Shown here piece by piece: positions 12,104 through 22,277 of a DNA stretch of 64,000 nt. Position numbers and translations under genes: made by a program. The notes beneath the pieces were generated by a model. The model was not told where the DNA came from. It did no database searches and saw nothing but the letters and a program-made list of their open reading frames with translations. Source of the DNA: Corythucha ciliata (taxonomy: Eukaryota > Arthropoda > Insecta > Hemiptera > Tingidae); the NCBI GenBank assembly GCA_038030265.1, contig CM075943.1, forward strand, positions 16,492,001 to 16,556,000, written 5' to 3'. How positions within the stretch are numbered: the stretch's first letter is position 1; each line of letters opens with the position of its first letter.

Positions 12104-12810
12104 AGGACGTAGTCATCCAACCACCTTGGAGGTCTTCTGTTTCTCAACGGTCTTGAAGGTATTTGGAAGTCTTGAACTTGTTCGTTTCTTGTGTCAGCGA
12201 AACTTGATGGCGATTGACTAGTTTCATGAATCGAGTTATTTTCTGTGTTGTCCTGGACTGAGGTCGACGTATTGACAGATGGTAACAGTTCCAACGATTC
12301 CAAAACTGGTGTCGGTTGATCCGTCGATCCTAAAACAGGTGCTTTGACTTCCGGTATTTTTTTAAAAAGTGACACGTTGCGGGTAACTTTCCCGTCGCTT
12401 CTTTTTGCAGTTATCATCGTTCCCTTAACTGAGTCCACTGTGAAGGGTATAGGGTCGAAAGAAGTGGTGGTCTTGTTGAGACGTGTTTGTTTAAGAAGAA
12501 CACGGTCTCCTGTGGAAATCGAGGGTGGCTTCGAATGGCGGTGTTCGTCAGCATAGGTCTTCATCTTTTTCTTTGATTCACAATCTTTTGTCCGTAGGAG
12601 ATTATCCGAAGAATTGGGATTCGCAATGGACGGCAGTACTGTCTTGAAATCATATTTGAAAATTGCTTCCGCCGGGGCTACACCAGTGGTCGAGTGGGGA
12701 GTTGATCTATACATGAGCAAAAAGGTGTCAATGGATGTGTCCCAGGTTTTTCCTTCCGCTGCCATGGATTTAACGTATTTTGTTATGGTTCTCATAAAGC
12801 GTTGGGCCAA
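12100..12810 (-). pseudogene. Ty3/gypsy integrase C-terminal part
   Basis: Continues integrase after a second frame break near 12800: RFMRTITKYVKS, then LLMYRSTPHSTTGVAPAEAIF, the usual post-core helix region. A basic C-terminal domain follows (DRVLLKQTRLNKTTT…, GKVTRNVSLFKKI). The tail ends about 14 bases before the 3' LTR, so there is no room for another gene. Confidence 0.85.
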
Positions 12811-13778
12811 TATGGCGTAATTTTCCGATGGTGTATGCCATAATCACTGATCTTTTGTGAAAAATGACGGGAGTTAAAAGGAGGTCCGTTGTCAGTTTTT
12901 ACGACTGACGGGAAACCAAAAATTGAAAACCATACAGATAATTGAGACAAAACTTTTTCAGTAGTCAGACTGGAAAGGAGAGCAACCAATGGGAATCGTG
13001 AATATTCGTCGATAAGTGCCATGAGATACCTTCCATTAGGAAATGGCCCTGCGAAATCTACAGCGACAGTATGCCAGGGCGCTGGCGGTAGTTGAGAAGG
13101 AAGGAGTGGAGCAGGCTGAGTGGAATTTTGTGCAGCTAAACATGGAATGCACGATTTTATTAGATCGATCACTGTGTTATCCATGTTTGGGAACCATACT
13201 TTTGACCTTAAGAGCTCTTTCGTTTTCACAATGCCTTGGTGCCCCGTGTGAGCCAATTTTATGGTAACGGACCGAAGTTCATCTGGGATAACTATTCGAT
13301 TCCCTCGAAGAAGGATACCATCTTCAGTGACAGCTAACTCGTGCCTGACTTTATAAAATGGCATGAGAGACAGGTCATTAACATCAGAATTTCTCCATAA
13401 ATCGGTTTGAAGAGTTGTTATGACTTTCTGCAATGTGTCATCTCGATTAGTTGCTTCAACTACACTACCTCTGGATAGTGCCTTCGGGAGAGTCAATTGT
13501 GTTATGCAGTTAATGTGTGATTCAGCTGCTGGGAAGCATTCATCTCGGGATTTTGGATGACGTGAGAAAAAGTCGGAAGGGTTGGTCGTGCCAGGAGTGT
13601 GCTGAATAGTGAACTGGAAACCCTGTAGTTTGAAAATCATCCGCTCGAGACGTGGAGATAATATGGGTTTAGTGCTGCTCAGGAGGCTTATGATCGGAAA
13701 GTACAACAAAATGACTGCCTTGTAAGTAAATCTTGAAGTGTTCAATGGCCCATAATATTGCCAGCATTTCTTTTTCAA
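12792..13778 (-). pseudogene. Ty3/gypsy pol continuation: RNase H end and integrase, frameshifted
   Basis: Starts to be meaningful near 13690, where it continues the RNase H domain of the upstream frame (LERMIFKLQGFQF… TNPSDFFSRHPKS). The integrase zinc-binding HHCC follows (HTGHQG … CIPCLAAQ). The catalytic core shows two aspartates, in AVDFAGPF and KTDNGPPF. The frame ends right after TPYWPNAL, where the homologous sequence resumes in a third frame at 12100-12810. The glutamate expected shortly after this point is not visible in either frame, so the catalytic triad looks incomplete and a few codons may be deleted. Confidence 0.85.
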
Positions 13779-16185
13779 TTTGAGAATACCTGGACTGAGT
13801 TGAAGTTAACGTAGTGCTTGCACATGCTAGTATGTTGTTGCTTCTCTCCGTGGGTTGAGCAAGAATGGCCCCCAGACCCGAGGGGCCAGCGTCAACAATT
13901 AGATTAGTGGTCTTTTTAATGTCAAAATAAGAGTTTTGAATATTGCTGCTAATAGCGCCCTTAAGAGCTTGCAGGGCAGACGCTTCTGTGGGACCCCAAA
14001 GGAATTTTGTGTTTTTGCGTGTTAATAAACGTAATGGCTCAGTCAAAGAAGCAAGATTAGGAATAAAACGACCACAATAGTTTATCATACCAAGGATAGA
14101 ACGAACTTCACTGGCATTAGTTGGAGCTTCAAGTTGTAGAAAGTCTTTGATTTTTGCAGGGTCCGGGCGAATTCCATCTTTTGAGAAAACGTGACCAAAG
14201 AAGCCTATTTCGGGGACTCTAAACAAACATTTCTTTTGGTTAAGCGTGAGACCATTGGTTTGTAATGCTTCGAGAACAGCGAGCAGGGCCCGATCGTGAT
14301 CAGGAAAAGTTTTACCGAAAACAAGAATATCGTCACTGATATTCAATGCACCAGGAATACCTTGAATTACTTGACGAATCGCGTCTTGAAAATGTTCTGC
14401 GGCCGAAGAAATTCCAAAACTTAGTCGTTTGTAACGGCGGAGTCCGAGGTGTGTAGAAAAAGTAGTGATGTGCCTTGAGTTTTCATTCAATTCACACTGA
14501 TGATAACCGTCATTGAGGTCCAATTTAGAGAAGACTGTGGAGCCTGCTAGTTCGCTTGAAAGGTCGTCCATTGTCGGCATAATATGGCGTTCTCGAAGAA
14601 TTGCTTTGTTAGGGGCTCTCATATCTACACAGAGACGCATTACATTAGGATTATTTGGTTTTGGGACGAGAACCACTAGGGAAACCCATGGAGTTGGCCC
14701 TTTCACTGTCTCGATAATGTCTGCAGCTTCGAGACGTTTGATTTCGTCTTCAACTGCCGAACGGAGATGTATTGGAATCCTGCGGTGCTGGTTCACAACG
14801 GGTCGAACTGAAGGGTCAATGTGTAGTGTTATTTGCTTATTTTTTAATTTTCCAACACCTTGAAACAGGTTGGGAAATTTTTCGAAAATGTCGTTTGCAT
14901 GGGTAATCGAGAACGTAAATTGTATGAGATTTAATTTTTGGGCTGTGGGAAGGCCCAATAAGGAGATGCCTTTGTTTTGCGAGACGTATATGTCCGTGTA
15001 AACGGAGCGACGGCGATGTAAAAGTTTTGCTTGAAATTTGCCACGAATATTTAGAGGTGTGGGAGATTGGTAGGGGTATAGTTTAACGTTGTCTGTGGTA
15101 AGTGAGGGACGATTTTGAAGGGATTCGTAATGCTCAGCATCTATAATATTCACGCCACAGCCGGTGTCGACTACAAAATTGAGATAGTCATTGTTTACCT
15201 TGACTCTTGCAACAGGGAGTCCAGACTTGGGAGCAGACAGAGAAAATACTGGGGAGTCAGAAGAGGCCGGATTGTTTTCAGACGGCGGTGAATTTTCGAT
15301 GTACTTGACAGGTTTGGATAGGCATACCGATGCGAAGTGATTTAGTTTTTGACAGGAATGGCATGGCAACCCTTTAGCCGGGCAGTTTCCTTTGTGAGGC
15401 CACGGTCCCCCACAATTGCGACAATTTTTATTTTGAGCGGGGAGCTGCGAGCCTCGGCTGGATTGATGGAACTTTCGAGAAACCTTATACACGGATTCTG
15501 GTTGTGTAGTGGAGTGAATTTGGTGTTGAATTTCTTTACTTTCAGTTTGACTTAATTCAATAGATTGAGCAAGAGTCACCAAGTGATCGAATTTTGTAGT
15601 TTTTTCTTGTAACAGACGTTCGCGAATTGAATTTACACGAAGACCTCTAACGAATTGCGAGCGCAAATGAGTGTTAAGGGTCGACCGGTTGCAGCTATCA
15701 CATTGGAAATTGCAATGAACAGAGAGACGTTTAAGATCAGCTACATAGTGAGCGATTGATTCTCCTTCTGCCTGAATACGACTGACGAATTTATGCTGCT
15801 CAGAAATTTCACTTGGGGAAGGACACAAATGAGAACTTAAAATCTTACAAAGTTCTTCGAAGCTTTTATCTTTAGGGAGTTCAGGTGTCGTGAGGGAAGA
15901 AAGAACTTGGTAAAGTTTTGCCGGTAAAGAATTGAAGAGCAATTGTACACACCTGCGGTTACCGGTTTCATCGGATTTGTCCACGCCTTTCATGTCAAGA
16001 AAGTTGTCAAGACGCTGAAGGTAACATGTGAAAGACTCGTTTTCTTCATCGAAGGGCTGAAGAGTAGAGGAGCCGGTTGAAGGTGAAGCTGGTATCGTGG
16101 AGTGCGTGCCGAAAACTTCGGATCGTGCCAGCAAGGCTTCACGCACAGCCGTTGCAATTAACGAAGGAAGGTCGACGTTATCCAT
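13669..16185 (-). CDS. Ty3/gypsy gag-pol polyprotein (gag, protease, RT, RNase H part)
   Basis: 838 codons from the ATG at 16185. Residues about 1-230 are gag-like. A double zinc knuckle with CRNCGG and CHSCQKLNHFASVC follows at about 253-285. The aspartic protease motif VVDTGCG is at about 335-342. Reverse transcriptase motifs are LDLNDGYHQ at about 553 and the catalytic ISDD (YxDD position) at about 614. RNase H acidic sites are in LIVDAG (about 764), IEKEM and VLSDHK near the end. The frame stops just after the last RNase H aspartate, while homologous sequence continues in another frame (12792-13778), so this is a frameshift truncation. Gag and pol share one frame, as in some animal Ty3/gypsy lineages. 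Confidence 0.92.
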   Translation of the reverse strand: MDNVDLPSLIATAVREALLARSEVFGTHSTIPASPSTGSSTLQPFDEENESFTCYLQRLDNFLDMKGVDKSDETGNRRCVQLLFNSLPAKLYQVLSSLTTPELPKDKSFEELCKILSSHLCPSPSEISEQHKFVSRIQAEGESIAHYVADLKRLSVHCNFQCDSCNRSTLNTHLRSQFVRGLRVNSIRERLLQEKTTKFDHLVTLAQSIELSQTESKEIQHQIHSTTQPESVYKVSRKFHQSSRGSQLPAQNKNCRNCGGPWPHKGNCPAKGLPCHSCQKLNHFASVCLSKPVKYIENSPPSENNPASSDSPVFSLSAPKSGLPVARVKVNNDYLNFVVDTGCGVNIIDAEHYESLQNRPSLTTDNVKLYPYQSPTPLNIRGKFQAKLLHRRRSVYTDIYVSQNKGISLLGLPTAQKLNLIQFTFSITHANDIFEKFPNLFQGVGKLKNKQITLHIDPSVRPVVNQHRRIPIHLRSAVEDEIKRLEAADIIETVKGPTPWVSLVVLVPKPNNPNVMRLCVDMRAPNKAILRERHIMPTMDDLSSELAGSTVFSKLDLNDGYHQCELNENSRHITTFSTHLGLRRYKRLSFGISSAAEHFQDAIRQVIQGIPGALNISDDILVFGKTFPDHDRALLAVLEALQTNGLTLNQKKCLFRVPEIGFFGHVFSKDGIRPDPAKIKDFLQLEAPTNASEVRSILGMINYCGRFIPNLASLTEPLRLLTRKNTKFLWGPTEASALQALKGAISSNIQNSYFDIKKTTNLIVDAGPSGLGAILAQPTERSNNILACASTTLTSTQSRYSQIEKEMLAILWAIEHFKIYLQGSHFVVLSDHKPPEQH

Positions 16186-16201
16186 ACCGTTACTGCGCCA
16201 A
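16183..16201 (-). promoter_or_regulatory. Candidate primer binding site
   Basis: Directly inside the 5' LTR, the minus strand reads tggcgcagtaacggtatgg; it runs into the gag ATG, so primer site and start codon nearly overlap. Position and the TGGCGC start fit a tRNA primer site; which tRNA is not determined. Confidence 0.6.
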
Positions 16202-16319
16202 TGTTACGTATTTGAAATAGAACGATTATGTTGGAGTAATCAGAAAACGTAAAACTGTTTTTTTATTTTTTTTTTAACAAGACAATTAAACACGTGTTTA
16301 ATGGTGATCAAACACTACA
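16202..16319 (-). repeat. 5' LTR of the Ty3/gypsy element
   Basis: 118 bp, near-identical to 11969-12086. In element orientation it lies upstream of the gag start, only about 16 bases before the ATG at 16185. Followed outside by CCCGG. Confidence 0.93.
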
Positions 16320-16324
16320 CCCGG

Positions 16325-17198
16325 TTTTGGCGTTTAGCGTAAGCGAGGCCCACAAAACTGGGTTCTGTGAGATCCGAATCTGCGAATTTTGGGTTTTTAA
16401 AGGTCTTGTTATGTTTTAATTTTTCTTATTTTCCTTTTAGTGCATTTCATTTATGTCAAAATGCACTATTGGTCTCGTCGTGATGGTGGCAAACATGGGT
16501 CATGGCATGTTTTTTTCATGTTTCACGACCTCTAGAACACGAATTCAGTGGTCTCCGGAATTCATATATACAGGGTGTTCGGAAATTAGATGCTCAGAGA
16601 AAATATGGTGATAGTACACGTCATTTGCGATCAAGTTCACTATTTGACGTTTTTCGAAATTCGGCTTAGCTTCCGAGATATAACTCATTTTGCGTATTTT
16701 CTACTAACCCCTATGTTTTTTCGATAAATGCCCTCCTCGCGCTCATCAACAGGTGCTAGGCTAAAAGTAAATAGCTCATTGGAAAGAACACAAAATTTCC
16801 TTTGAAATGAGGTATAAAATGAATAAAATGATCCAAGATTGACAGTGGTAGGGCAGCCGATTTCCGAAGGAAACTTGTTATTCGTATTTTCACACATTTT
16901 TCCTAGGCCATTTTCACATTTCCGTCAAATAAAATTATTTTTTTCCATTCATGGGAAAAACTTCCTCATTTGGTGAGCTTTCAAATGACGTGCAATAATT
17001 GCTTATTTCTTGGATTTCCCTTGGAGAAATGACCAATAAACTAAAAAAACACAGACACGGAATTCAAATTCAGCGTCGTTTTCCACTACGTTTTTTTTTT
17101 TTCTCAGAAACTGCTCGCAGCCTGCCGATTTTTTACTTATGAAGGTGGGTTAACTGAAACTAGAATCTTGATTATCTTAAACAGTAACGGCTGGTTTA
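16325..17198. other. Phrase B remnant, then non-coding sequence
   Basis: 16325-16430 is the far side of the phrase B array. At 16569 the word tacagggtgttcggaaatta begins a stretch whose opening resembles the terminus of a common arthropod repeat; no matching opposite end was found. The ORF at 16685-16897 has no recognisable domain. Confidence 0.4.
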
Positions 17199-17627
17199 CA
17201 CGATGCCAGTAAGCGAGCCAGTCGACTGGCACTTGTTATTGGAGCCTAGAAGCTTCTAAAGGCACCAGTTATTGGAGCCTGTCGATTTGCGCCAATCCGT
17301 TTAGACGATTCAAGTTACCGGTGCCGGTCAGCAGAGTTCAAAACGATGGATATCAGATAACAAGCGTAAAAATGACTGATATGATAAGTGAATGCTGGAC
17401 TGGAGGATGAAAATTTCGTTCACACGGTACCAGCAGATGGCACCAGTTCATTTTTTGGGGTGGGAGACCCTAGAATGCTCACTGGCTACTTCCAGTGTAA
17501 GTCGAATGGTGGGAATTTTTTTTACTGGACTGGCACGGGACTGGCGCCAGCAGATGTTTACATGGGGCCAGTCAACTGTCACCAGCTACTAGATCATGGT
17601 CACTGGCGCGCCATGAAGAAACCAGCC
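17199..17627. mobile_element. MITE with ggctggttt termini and internal ctggcgccag words
   Basis: The left end ggctggtttacacgatg matches in inverted form the right end ccatgaagaaaccagcc near 17611-17627. The interior is built of repeated actggcacc, ttggagcc and ctggcgccag words. TAA lies close outside both ends (17195-17197 and 17629-17631), compatible with the TAA/TTA target duplication of PIF/Harbinger elements, although the alignment is one base off. The 97-residue ORF at 17388-17681 crosses the element end and is not a gene. Confidence 0.5.
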
Positions 17628-17949
17628 TTAAATGAAAGACAACAATTGAAATTAGATGGATTTTGGAAGACAAATACTTGAAAAAAAAGAAGGAATAACA
17701 TTTTATAATAATTGCTCAAAGTGGCCACCGTCTTCCCTTTTGCACAATAGGCATTAGGGACCCACCGCCTGACTCCGCTCGTGGCACGTAAACCTTCGAT
17801 TACGAGGGCGATTTCTGAGCTCTTCGCACAACGTTAGAATTCTCTCTGATTCGAAGGTCTTCCAGTGTCGCTACTAGGCGCTATTAGATCCATCTACAGA
17901 AAAAAAAGGAGAGACGTTCACGTCGCGTAAAGATTACTTTATTACGGAA

Positions 17950-17980
17950 CCGGTTTCAGCTGCTGCCAGCCATCTTCAAC
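17950..17980 (-). ncRNA. Hammerhead-ribozyme-like core in the Penelope tail
   Basis: The minus strand reads ttgaaga, then tg-gctg-gcag-cagc-t, then gaaaccggttcc. This matches the hammerhead layout CUGANGA, stem II, GAAA, with a U in place of the first C. Penelope-like elements are known to carry such ribozymes in their terminal repeats. The C-to-U change at a catalytic position suggests a decayed or inactive copy. Confidence 0.4.
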
Positions 17981-18205
17981 CTTATAAGAAAGAACACATT
18001 ACCTCACAAACCTGTCAGTTGATAAAACAAATCACAAACAAAACCCCCCTCAAACTTACCATTATAAACATAAAACAATAAATAATTAGCTAAAAGCCAT
18101 ACCCCTTCAAAAAACAAAGGCAAGGCTTCCCGAACCGTGAATCAAGAACAAATAAATGATAAACAGGAAGTGGGACCCATTTCGCCCGCCACCGGCGTTC
18201 CCCCG

Positions 18206-18706
18206 TCACGTCATCCCTTCCCTCTGGTCCCTCACTGGAACGGGAAAGAGGCGAGTGCACTCAGAGAGGCAGGGTGAGAGTTCGAAATCCGTGATTCTAT
18301 TAATCACATGCTCGCCTCGAGCTTGATGATGTCTCACAATCTCGAAAATCTCAAGCCAAGACATTAAAGGGCCTTTTGGTACTCCATGCAGAAGAGCCAC
18401 TTCCCAGTCTTCGGCAGTGTGGCCCGTGGTTCGCAAATGGACGCTTAACTCCGAATTTCCCCTTGCGTGTTCCACAGCCCTGGTGCTTAACCGACGTCCC
18501 GTTTGCCCGATGTAGAATTTGTCGCAGGAGCACTCTATTTTGTACACTCCGGATCTTTCAGTGAGTGCCTTCCTATCTTTCGTATGGGAGATGAGCTCCC
18601 GTAAGTTACCCACGGGACGATAAATGACCCGGACCCGGACCGCCGGGACTTCCCGGAGAACCCTGGCGGTTTTACTCATGCCCGCACCGAGGTACGGAAG
18701 AACCAT
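18206..18706 (-). pseudogene. GIY-YIG endonuclease domain of the Penelope-like element
   Basis: Domain signature: GVYKIEC at the GIY position, FYIGQTGR at the YIG position with the conserved Arg, then STRAVEHA and HLRTTGHT, and a distal glutamate in SWLEIFEIVRH. The two cysteines of CSC just upstream of FYIG are common in this class. The frame is separated from RT by a stop or frameshift near 18720-18755. The nuclease would nick target DNA for retrotransposition. Confidence 0.88.
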
Positions 18707-18754
18707 GTACGATACGGGATCGTCTAAATTCCCTTGTGGAGGTGCTGGAGAGAC

Positions 18755-19342
18755 TTAACACCTCGCTACTGCCAGCCTTCTCTGCCGCTTTTTGAGGAGG
18801 GCGTCGACCGTTTGAGCGGTGTAGCTGTTACGTTGAGCCATGTATTTAATAGTGGCGAGCTCGTTTCGGAGTCCCTGGACGGAGAGTGGATATTTCAACG
18901 CCCTGTCAAGAAACCAAATTAAGCCTCCCATCTTTTGTGAGAACGGATGTCTGGAATCACTCGGCACTAAAATATCCGAAGTCGTCGGTTTCCTGTAAAT
19001 ATCATAGGAGAACCCCCCGTCGTTGGTTTTACTTATTCTCACGTCCAAATAGCATAGATTGCCTCCTTCCTCCTGCTCGAATGTGAAATTAATGTTTTCG
19101 TCCACGCTGTTGAGGGTCCGAAGTTCCTCCGAGCCATCGTATGCCGGGGAATTAATCACGCAGATCACGTCGTCGACGTATCGTTTCCACAATACCACTG
19201 AGTCACCAAACGAGTGTGGGCCCTCGAGCAGCCTCTTCTCAAAGTGAAACCGCAAGGAGGGGTGACAGGGGGGAACCCATCTGAAGGCCAGGACACTTAA
19301 AGAAGCCATAATTGAAACGGAAGTAATTATTGTGAACCACAA
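18755..19342 (-). pseudogene. Penelope-like reverse transcriptase, C-terminal part
   Basis: The catalytic motif C is in VLWKRYVDDVICVI, followed by FTFEQEEGGNLCYLDVRISK and DIYRKPTTSD, the RT thumb region typical of Penelope-like proteins. The ORF ends at a stop about 50 bases before the GIY-YIG frame. Homology before EGPHSFGDS lies in the other frame. Confidence 0.88.
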
Positions 19343-19709
19343 GATCTAAAAGTTCTAAGAAACCTTGCCGCACAGCACTGTCAGGTACGCATTGAAAAAG
19401 CATTTCGTTGACCAAACGAAAGCACTCGATTGCAGTTATGCTGCTATAAAGATTCTTGATGTCAAAGGAAATCAGTGTCACCTTTCTAGAGTTCACAATA
19501 TTCAGCTGATCTAGTTCGCGGAAAAATTCGAACGAATTTTTTATCGCATAAGGACTTCTTTCAAAATTTAAGAGGCGTTTCAATTCCGTACATAGGTATT
19601 TCTCAATTCCTGCCATTGGGCTATTAATATAAGAAACAATAGGCCTTATGGGCAACCCAGCTTTATGCAACTTGACCACAGCATACAACTCTGGCGCCCT
19701 GGGATTCAT
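19239..19709 (-). pseudogene. Penelope-like reverse transcriptase, N-terminal part
   Basis: Contains ELYAVVKLHK and GLPIRPIVSYINSP (RT fingers), LISFDIKNLYSSI (motif A, with the catalytic Asp in SFDI) and GLQMGSPLSPLLA (motif B). The frame ends soon after motif B; RT homology continues in the overlapping frame at 18755-19342, so a frameshift lies around 19240-19290. No upstream part of the protein is visible, which suggests 5' truncation. Confidence 0.88.
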
Positions 19710-19756
19710 GGGGAATAGGAAACGTTTTCTGGCCTCGGGTATGACATGCGATGTTT

Positions 19757-20720
19757 TTATTTTCTGCTTTTATGCCTTCTGGACTTTTTCACTTTGTAGC
19801 GTCTATACGTAACCATAGGGCCCGTAGTAAAAGTTTTTTTGTTGAGTTTTTTAAATATTTTTGGTGGGAGTGAACAAGGCGAGTTATCGAAATGAAGCAG
19901 CACGGTCGAGAGTCCATCACTAAGTGGACAGACTATACTATAACTGAATATCAACAACTTTTCAGGAGAGGAAAAAAACTTATTTTCAATAAATTGTTCT
20001 TCACCCAAACGTTCACTTTACCTTTTGTAACTATCTCGAAAATCAATACTATGATGCGTACTCAGTTTTAATCATCATTTCAATGGGATTTCATCCATCA
20101 TTTCAATGGGATTGTACTGCAATTCAGTGGTCCAGTAAGACGTGAGGTTGATTTAACCGTTCCCCTTCGCTTATAAATTCTCCAATAAATCAAGGGATTT
20201 CGTTCTCAATGGTGTCAATCAAAAGCCCGTACTTTGCTTATTATTCAAACCAATTTTCGGGTCAATCGCAGCAACAGGCGTTCGCAGCGAATTTTTCACG
20301 ACTTCAAACGTCTCTTTTGCACCCTTCCCGTGGACCGATTCGGCTGGATCACGAATTCGTCTGGGATTTTTGGGGAAAATTCAGTTGCCCTAAGTCGAAA
20401 ATTGCGACCATGATCGTGCTATAGTCTGTCCACTTAGTGATGGACTCTCGAACGTGTTACTTCGTTTCGATAATTCGATTTGTTCACTCCCACCAACAAT
20501 TTTGGAAGAACTTAACAAAAAAACTTTTACTACGGGCACTATGGTTACGTATATACGCTACGCTGTGATCATTTGTTCCAAAATTATTCCCGGTGTGTTA
20601 TTTTTAGAAGGGGTAAAGGGGAAGCTCATTCCACTAAATTCAAGGGCAGGCGAGAGTCCATCCCTAAGTGGACAGACTATAACAAGCGAGAGGCCATTTT
20701 ATTGCTTGAAATAATCGTCA
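19757..20720. repeat. Inverted repeat upstream of the Penelope remnant
   Basis: The arm at about 19795-19945 (taaccatagggcccgtagta… cactaagtggacagactata) is repeated inverted at about 20415-20575 (tagtctgtccacttagtg… gggcactatggttacgtata). A third partial copy in the first orientation lies at 20648-20690. The ORFs inside (19757-20008, 20454-20714) are two readings of the same repeated arm. It may be terminal-repeat material of the Penelope element or an independent MITE. Confidence 0.6.
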
Positions 20721-20867
20721 ACACCCAGAAATCTGGCATTTTTTCCATAAACTCACGTGGCCTCCAAAATTTGTCAGTTTTACGAAAAGTCGCTGTACCC
20801 AAACAGCTTTCTCAACAGATTTTCGATGTATCACAAAAACTTCCCCGTCTTCTAAGCTTCCTAAGTT

Positions 20868-21350
20868 TGGCGTGTTCACATTTCATGTTACCACTGACGT
20901 TTCTCACGAAAACGTCACGAGAATGCCAAAAAAACATGTTTTTACGGAACAAGGGCCATTGTCTACGGTATTCGTGAAGGGTGTAGGGAGATCGGCAATA
21001 AGTGAGAACAGGATATCTTACCATGGAGAAGATATCGCAGACAACATACATTCAATTTGATCCCCCCCCCCTCATCCATTTCTGCCGATCTCTGACCGCA
21101 CCCTTCACGAATATTGTTGGCACCTGGCACATAGGCAACTGTCTATATTTTTCTGTCAAAATACTGTTTTAGAAAGGGAGAACAGGATATTTTAGGAAGG
21201 AGAAGATATCGTAGGCGAACGGCATTCAATTATACCCCCCTGCTCCGAATGGCGACAATTTAATGAATCACTGATGGGGGAAGGGGTCAAATCGAATGCC
21301 TCTTGCCTTCTCCACGGTAAGATATGCTGTTCCCAATTACTGCCGAGTGC
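20868..21350. repeat. Nested inverted repeats
   Basis: ttcgtgaagggtgtagggag (about 20970) is complementary to cgcacccttcacgaata (about 21098). agaacaggatat…gagaagatatcg occurs directly at about 21006 and 21180, and inverted at 21300-21345 (ccttctccacggtaagatat). No coding support; probable decayed foldback or MITE material. Confidence 0.5.
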
Positions 21351-21767
21351 CGATGTCAAATTGACGTCTTTTTTTACAAGTTTGTAAGCCTCAGATTAGT
21401 GGAATATAGACTTTTTAGCATGTAATTAACTCCCACTTCCTTAATCTGACGCGCTCGAGAATGTCTGATGATCAATTTTTTTTACTAATCACATAGTGTA
21501 GGGCTCATCTGACGCGCGCTTTAGTAAATCCCGAAATCCCCGCTTGTGGGCTCCTTTACTATTATGATGACTTAACAACATTTTTATATTAGTACGGACG
21601 GGCATAATATAAGTTCTGGACACCCCCGCTCCATCGACCGAAAGTGTTGGATAACCATTAAGTTCCCACCACCCCCCGTTACAGAACAAATCCTGTCAAC
21701 GCCAAGGCTTTGAATTTAACATTGATTTCTTCAAGAAGTGCCAGAAATTTGATTTTAATTGAGTTCA

Positions 21768-22204
21768 CAATGGGGAACTTGCATGAATGCCCGATTTGGG
21801 AGAAAAGTATACCAGTGAATTGGCACATGGACAGAAGGATATCAACGGTAGTTGCATCCCGATTGGTGCGTCTGATGATTTCTAAATACATTTCAAAAAG
21901 GATAGACGTTGCGTAGGGAAATGACGTCAATGTGCAGTTGTGAAGCTTTGAGGAAACTCTAAAATGTTTTGTTTACAAATAACAAGAAAAATTGAACCCC
22001 AGAAAACGCGTCTTCCCCACTCTTCCCAACACCATCCATTTCATTAACTGCCCTTTGACGTAATCAAACCCCCACTCAAAATTTTTAAGAATTCTCCTAA
22101 AAAAAACCCTTGACTGGTTTCAATGTTTAATGTGAGCAACCGTCTTGTTGAAGAGCCCTCTTAAAAAAACACCAGTGTTTGAAAAATGTGCAAGTTCCCC
22201 ATTT
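21768..22204. mobile_element. hAT-like MITE, copy 1
   Basis: 437 bp. The left end caatggggaacttgc is inverted at the right end (gcaagttccccattt). Flanking 8-mers tgagttca and tgacttct match at 6 of 8 positions, compatible with a decayed 8-bp target duplication. The whole interior aligns with 26379-26827 (shared atcaacgg…agttgca and tgtttacaaataac). No transposase ORF. Confidence 0.65.
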
Positions 22205-22277
22205 TGACTTCTTTTCACGAATGATGAAAAGAATGATTCCGAATGAGAATGATGAATGAATGCAGGAAAAAAATTTC

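Larger units (their letters stand above)
11969..16319 (-). mobile_element. Complete Ty3/gypsy LTR retrotransposon, recent insertion
   Basis: 4,351 bp bounded by 118-bp LTRs (11969-12086 and 16202-16319) that begin TG and end CA. They differ at one base that I can find (ttcgag versus ttggag). A perfect 5-bp target duplication, CCCGG, flanks it at 11964-11968 and 16320-16324. Coding is on the minus strand in the order gag, protease, reverse transcriptase, RNase H, integrase, which is the Ty3/gypsy order. There is no env-like ORF after integrase. The coding region is broken in two places (near 13690 and 12800), although LTR near-identity implies a very recent insertion. Confidence 0.95.
17890..19745 (-). 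mobile_element. Penelope-like retroelement (GIY-YIG class), 5'-truncated and frameshifted
   Basis: Minus-strand order is reverse transcriptase (19709 to 18755), then GIY-YIG endonuclease (18706 to 18206), then an untranslated tail with a hammerhead-like motif (17950-17980). This order defines canonical Penelope-like elements. The RT N-terminal part is missing beyond about 19745, and at least two frame breaks interrupt the ORF. Confidence 0.9.

Noticed and set aside
14513..14863. ORF antisense to gag-pol (also 12344-12556, 12614-12820, 13043-13267, 15349-15555)
   Set aside because: Opposite-strand shadows of the Ty3/gypsy coding frame.
17388..17681. 97-residue ORF
   Set aside because: Lies in a MITE made of repeated ctggcgccag words and crosses its right end.
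18376..19247. Plus-strand ORFs across the Penelope element
   Set aside because: Shadows of the minus-strand RT and GIY-YIG frames.
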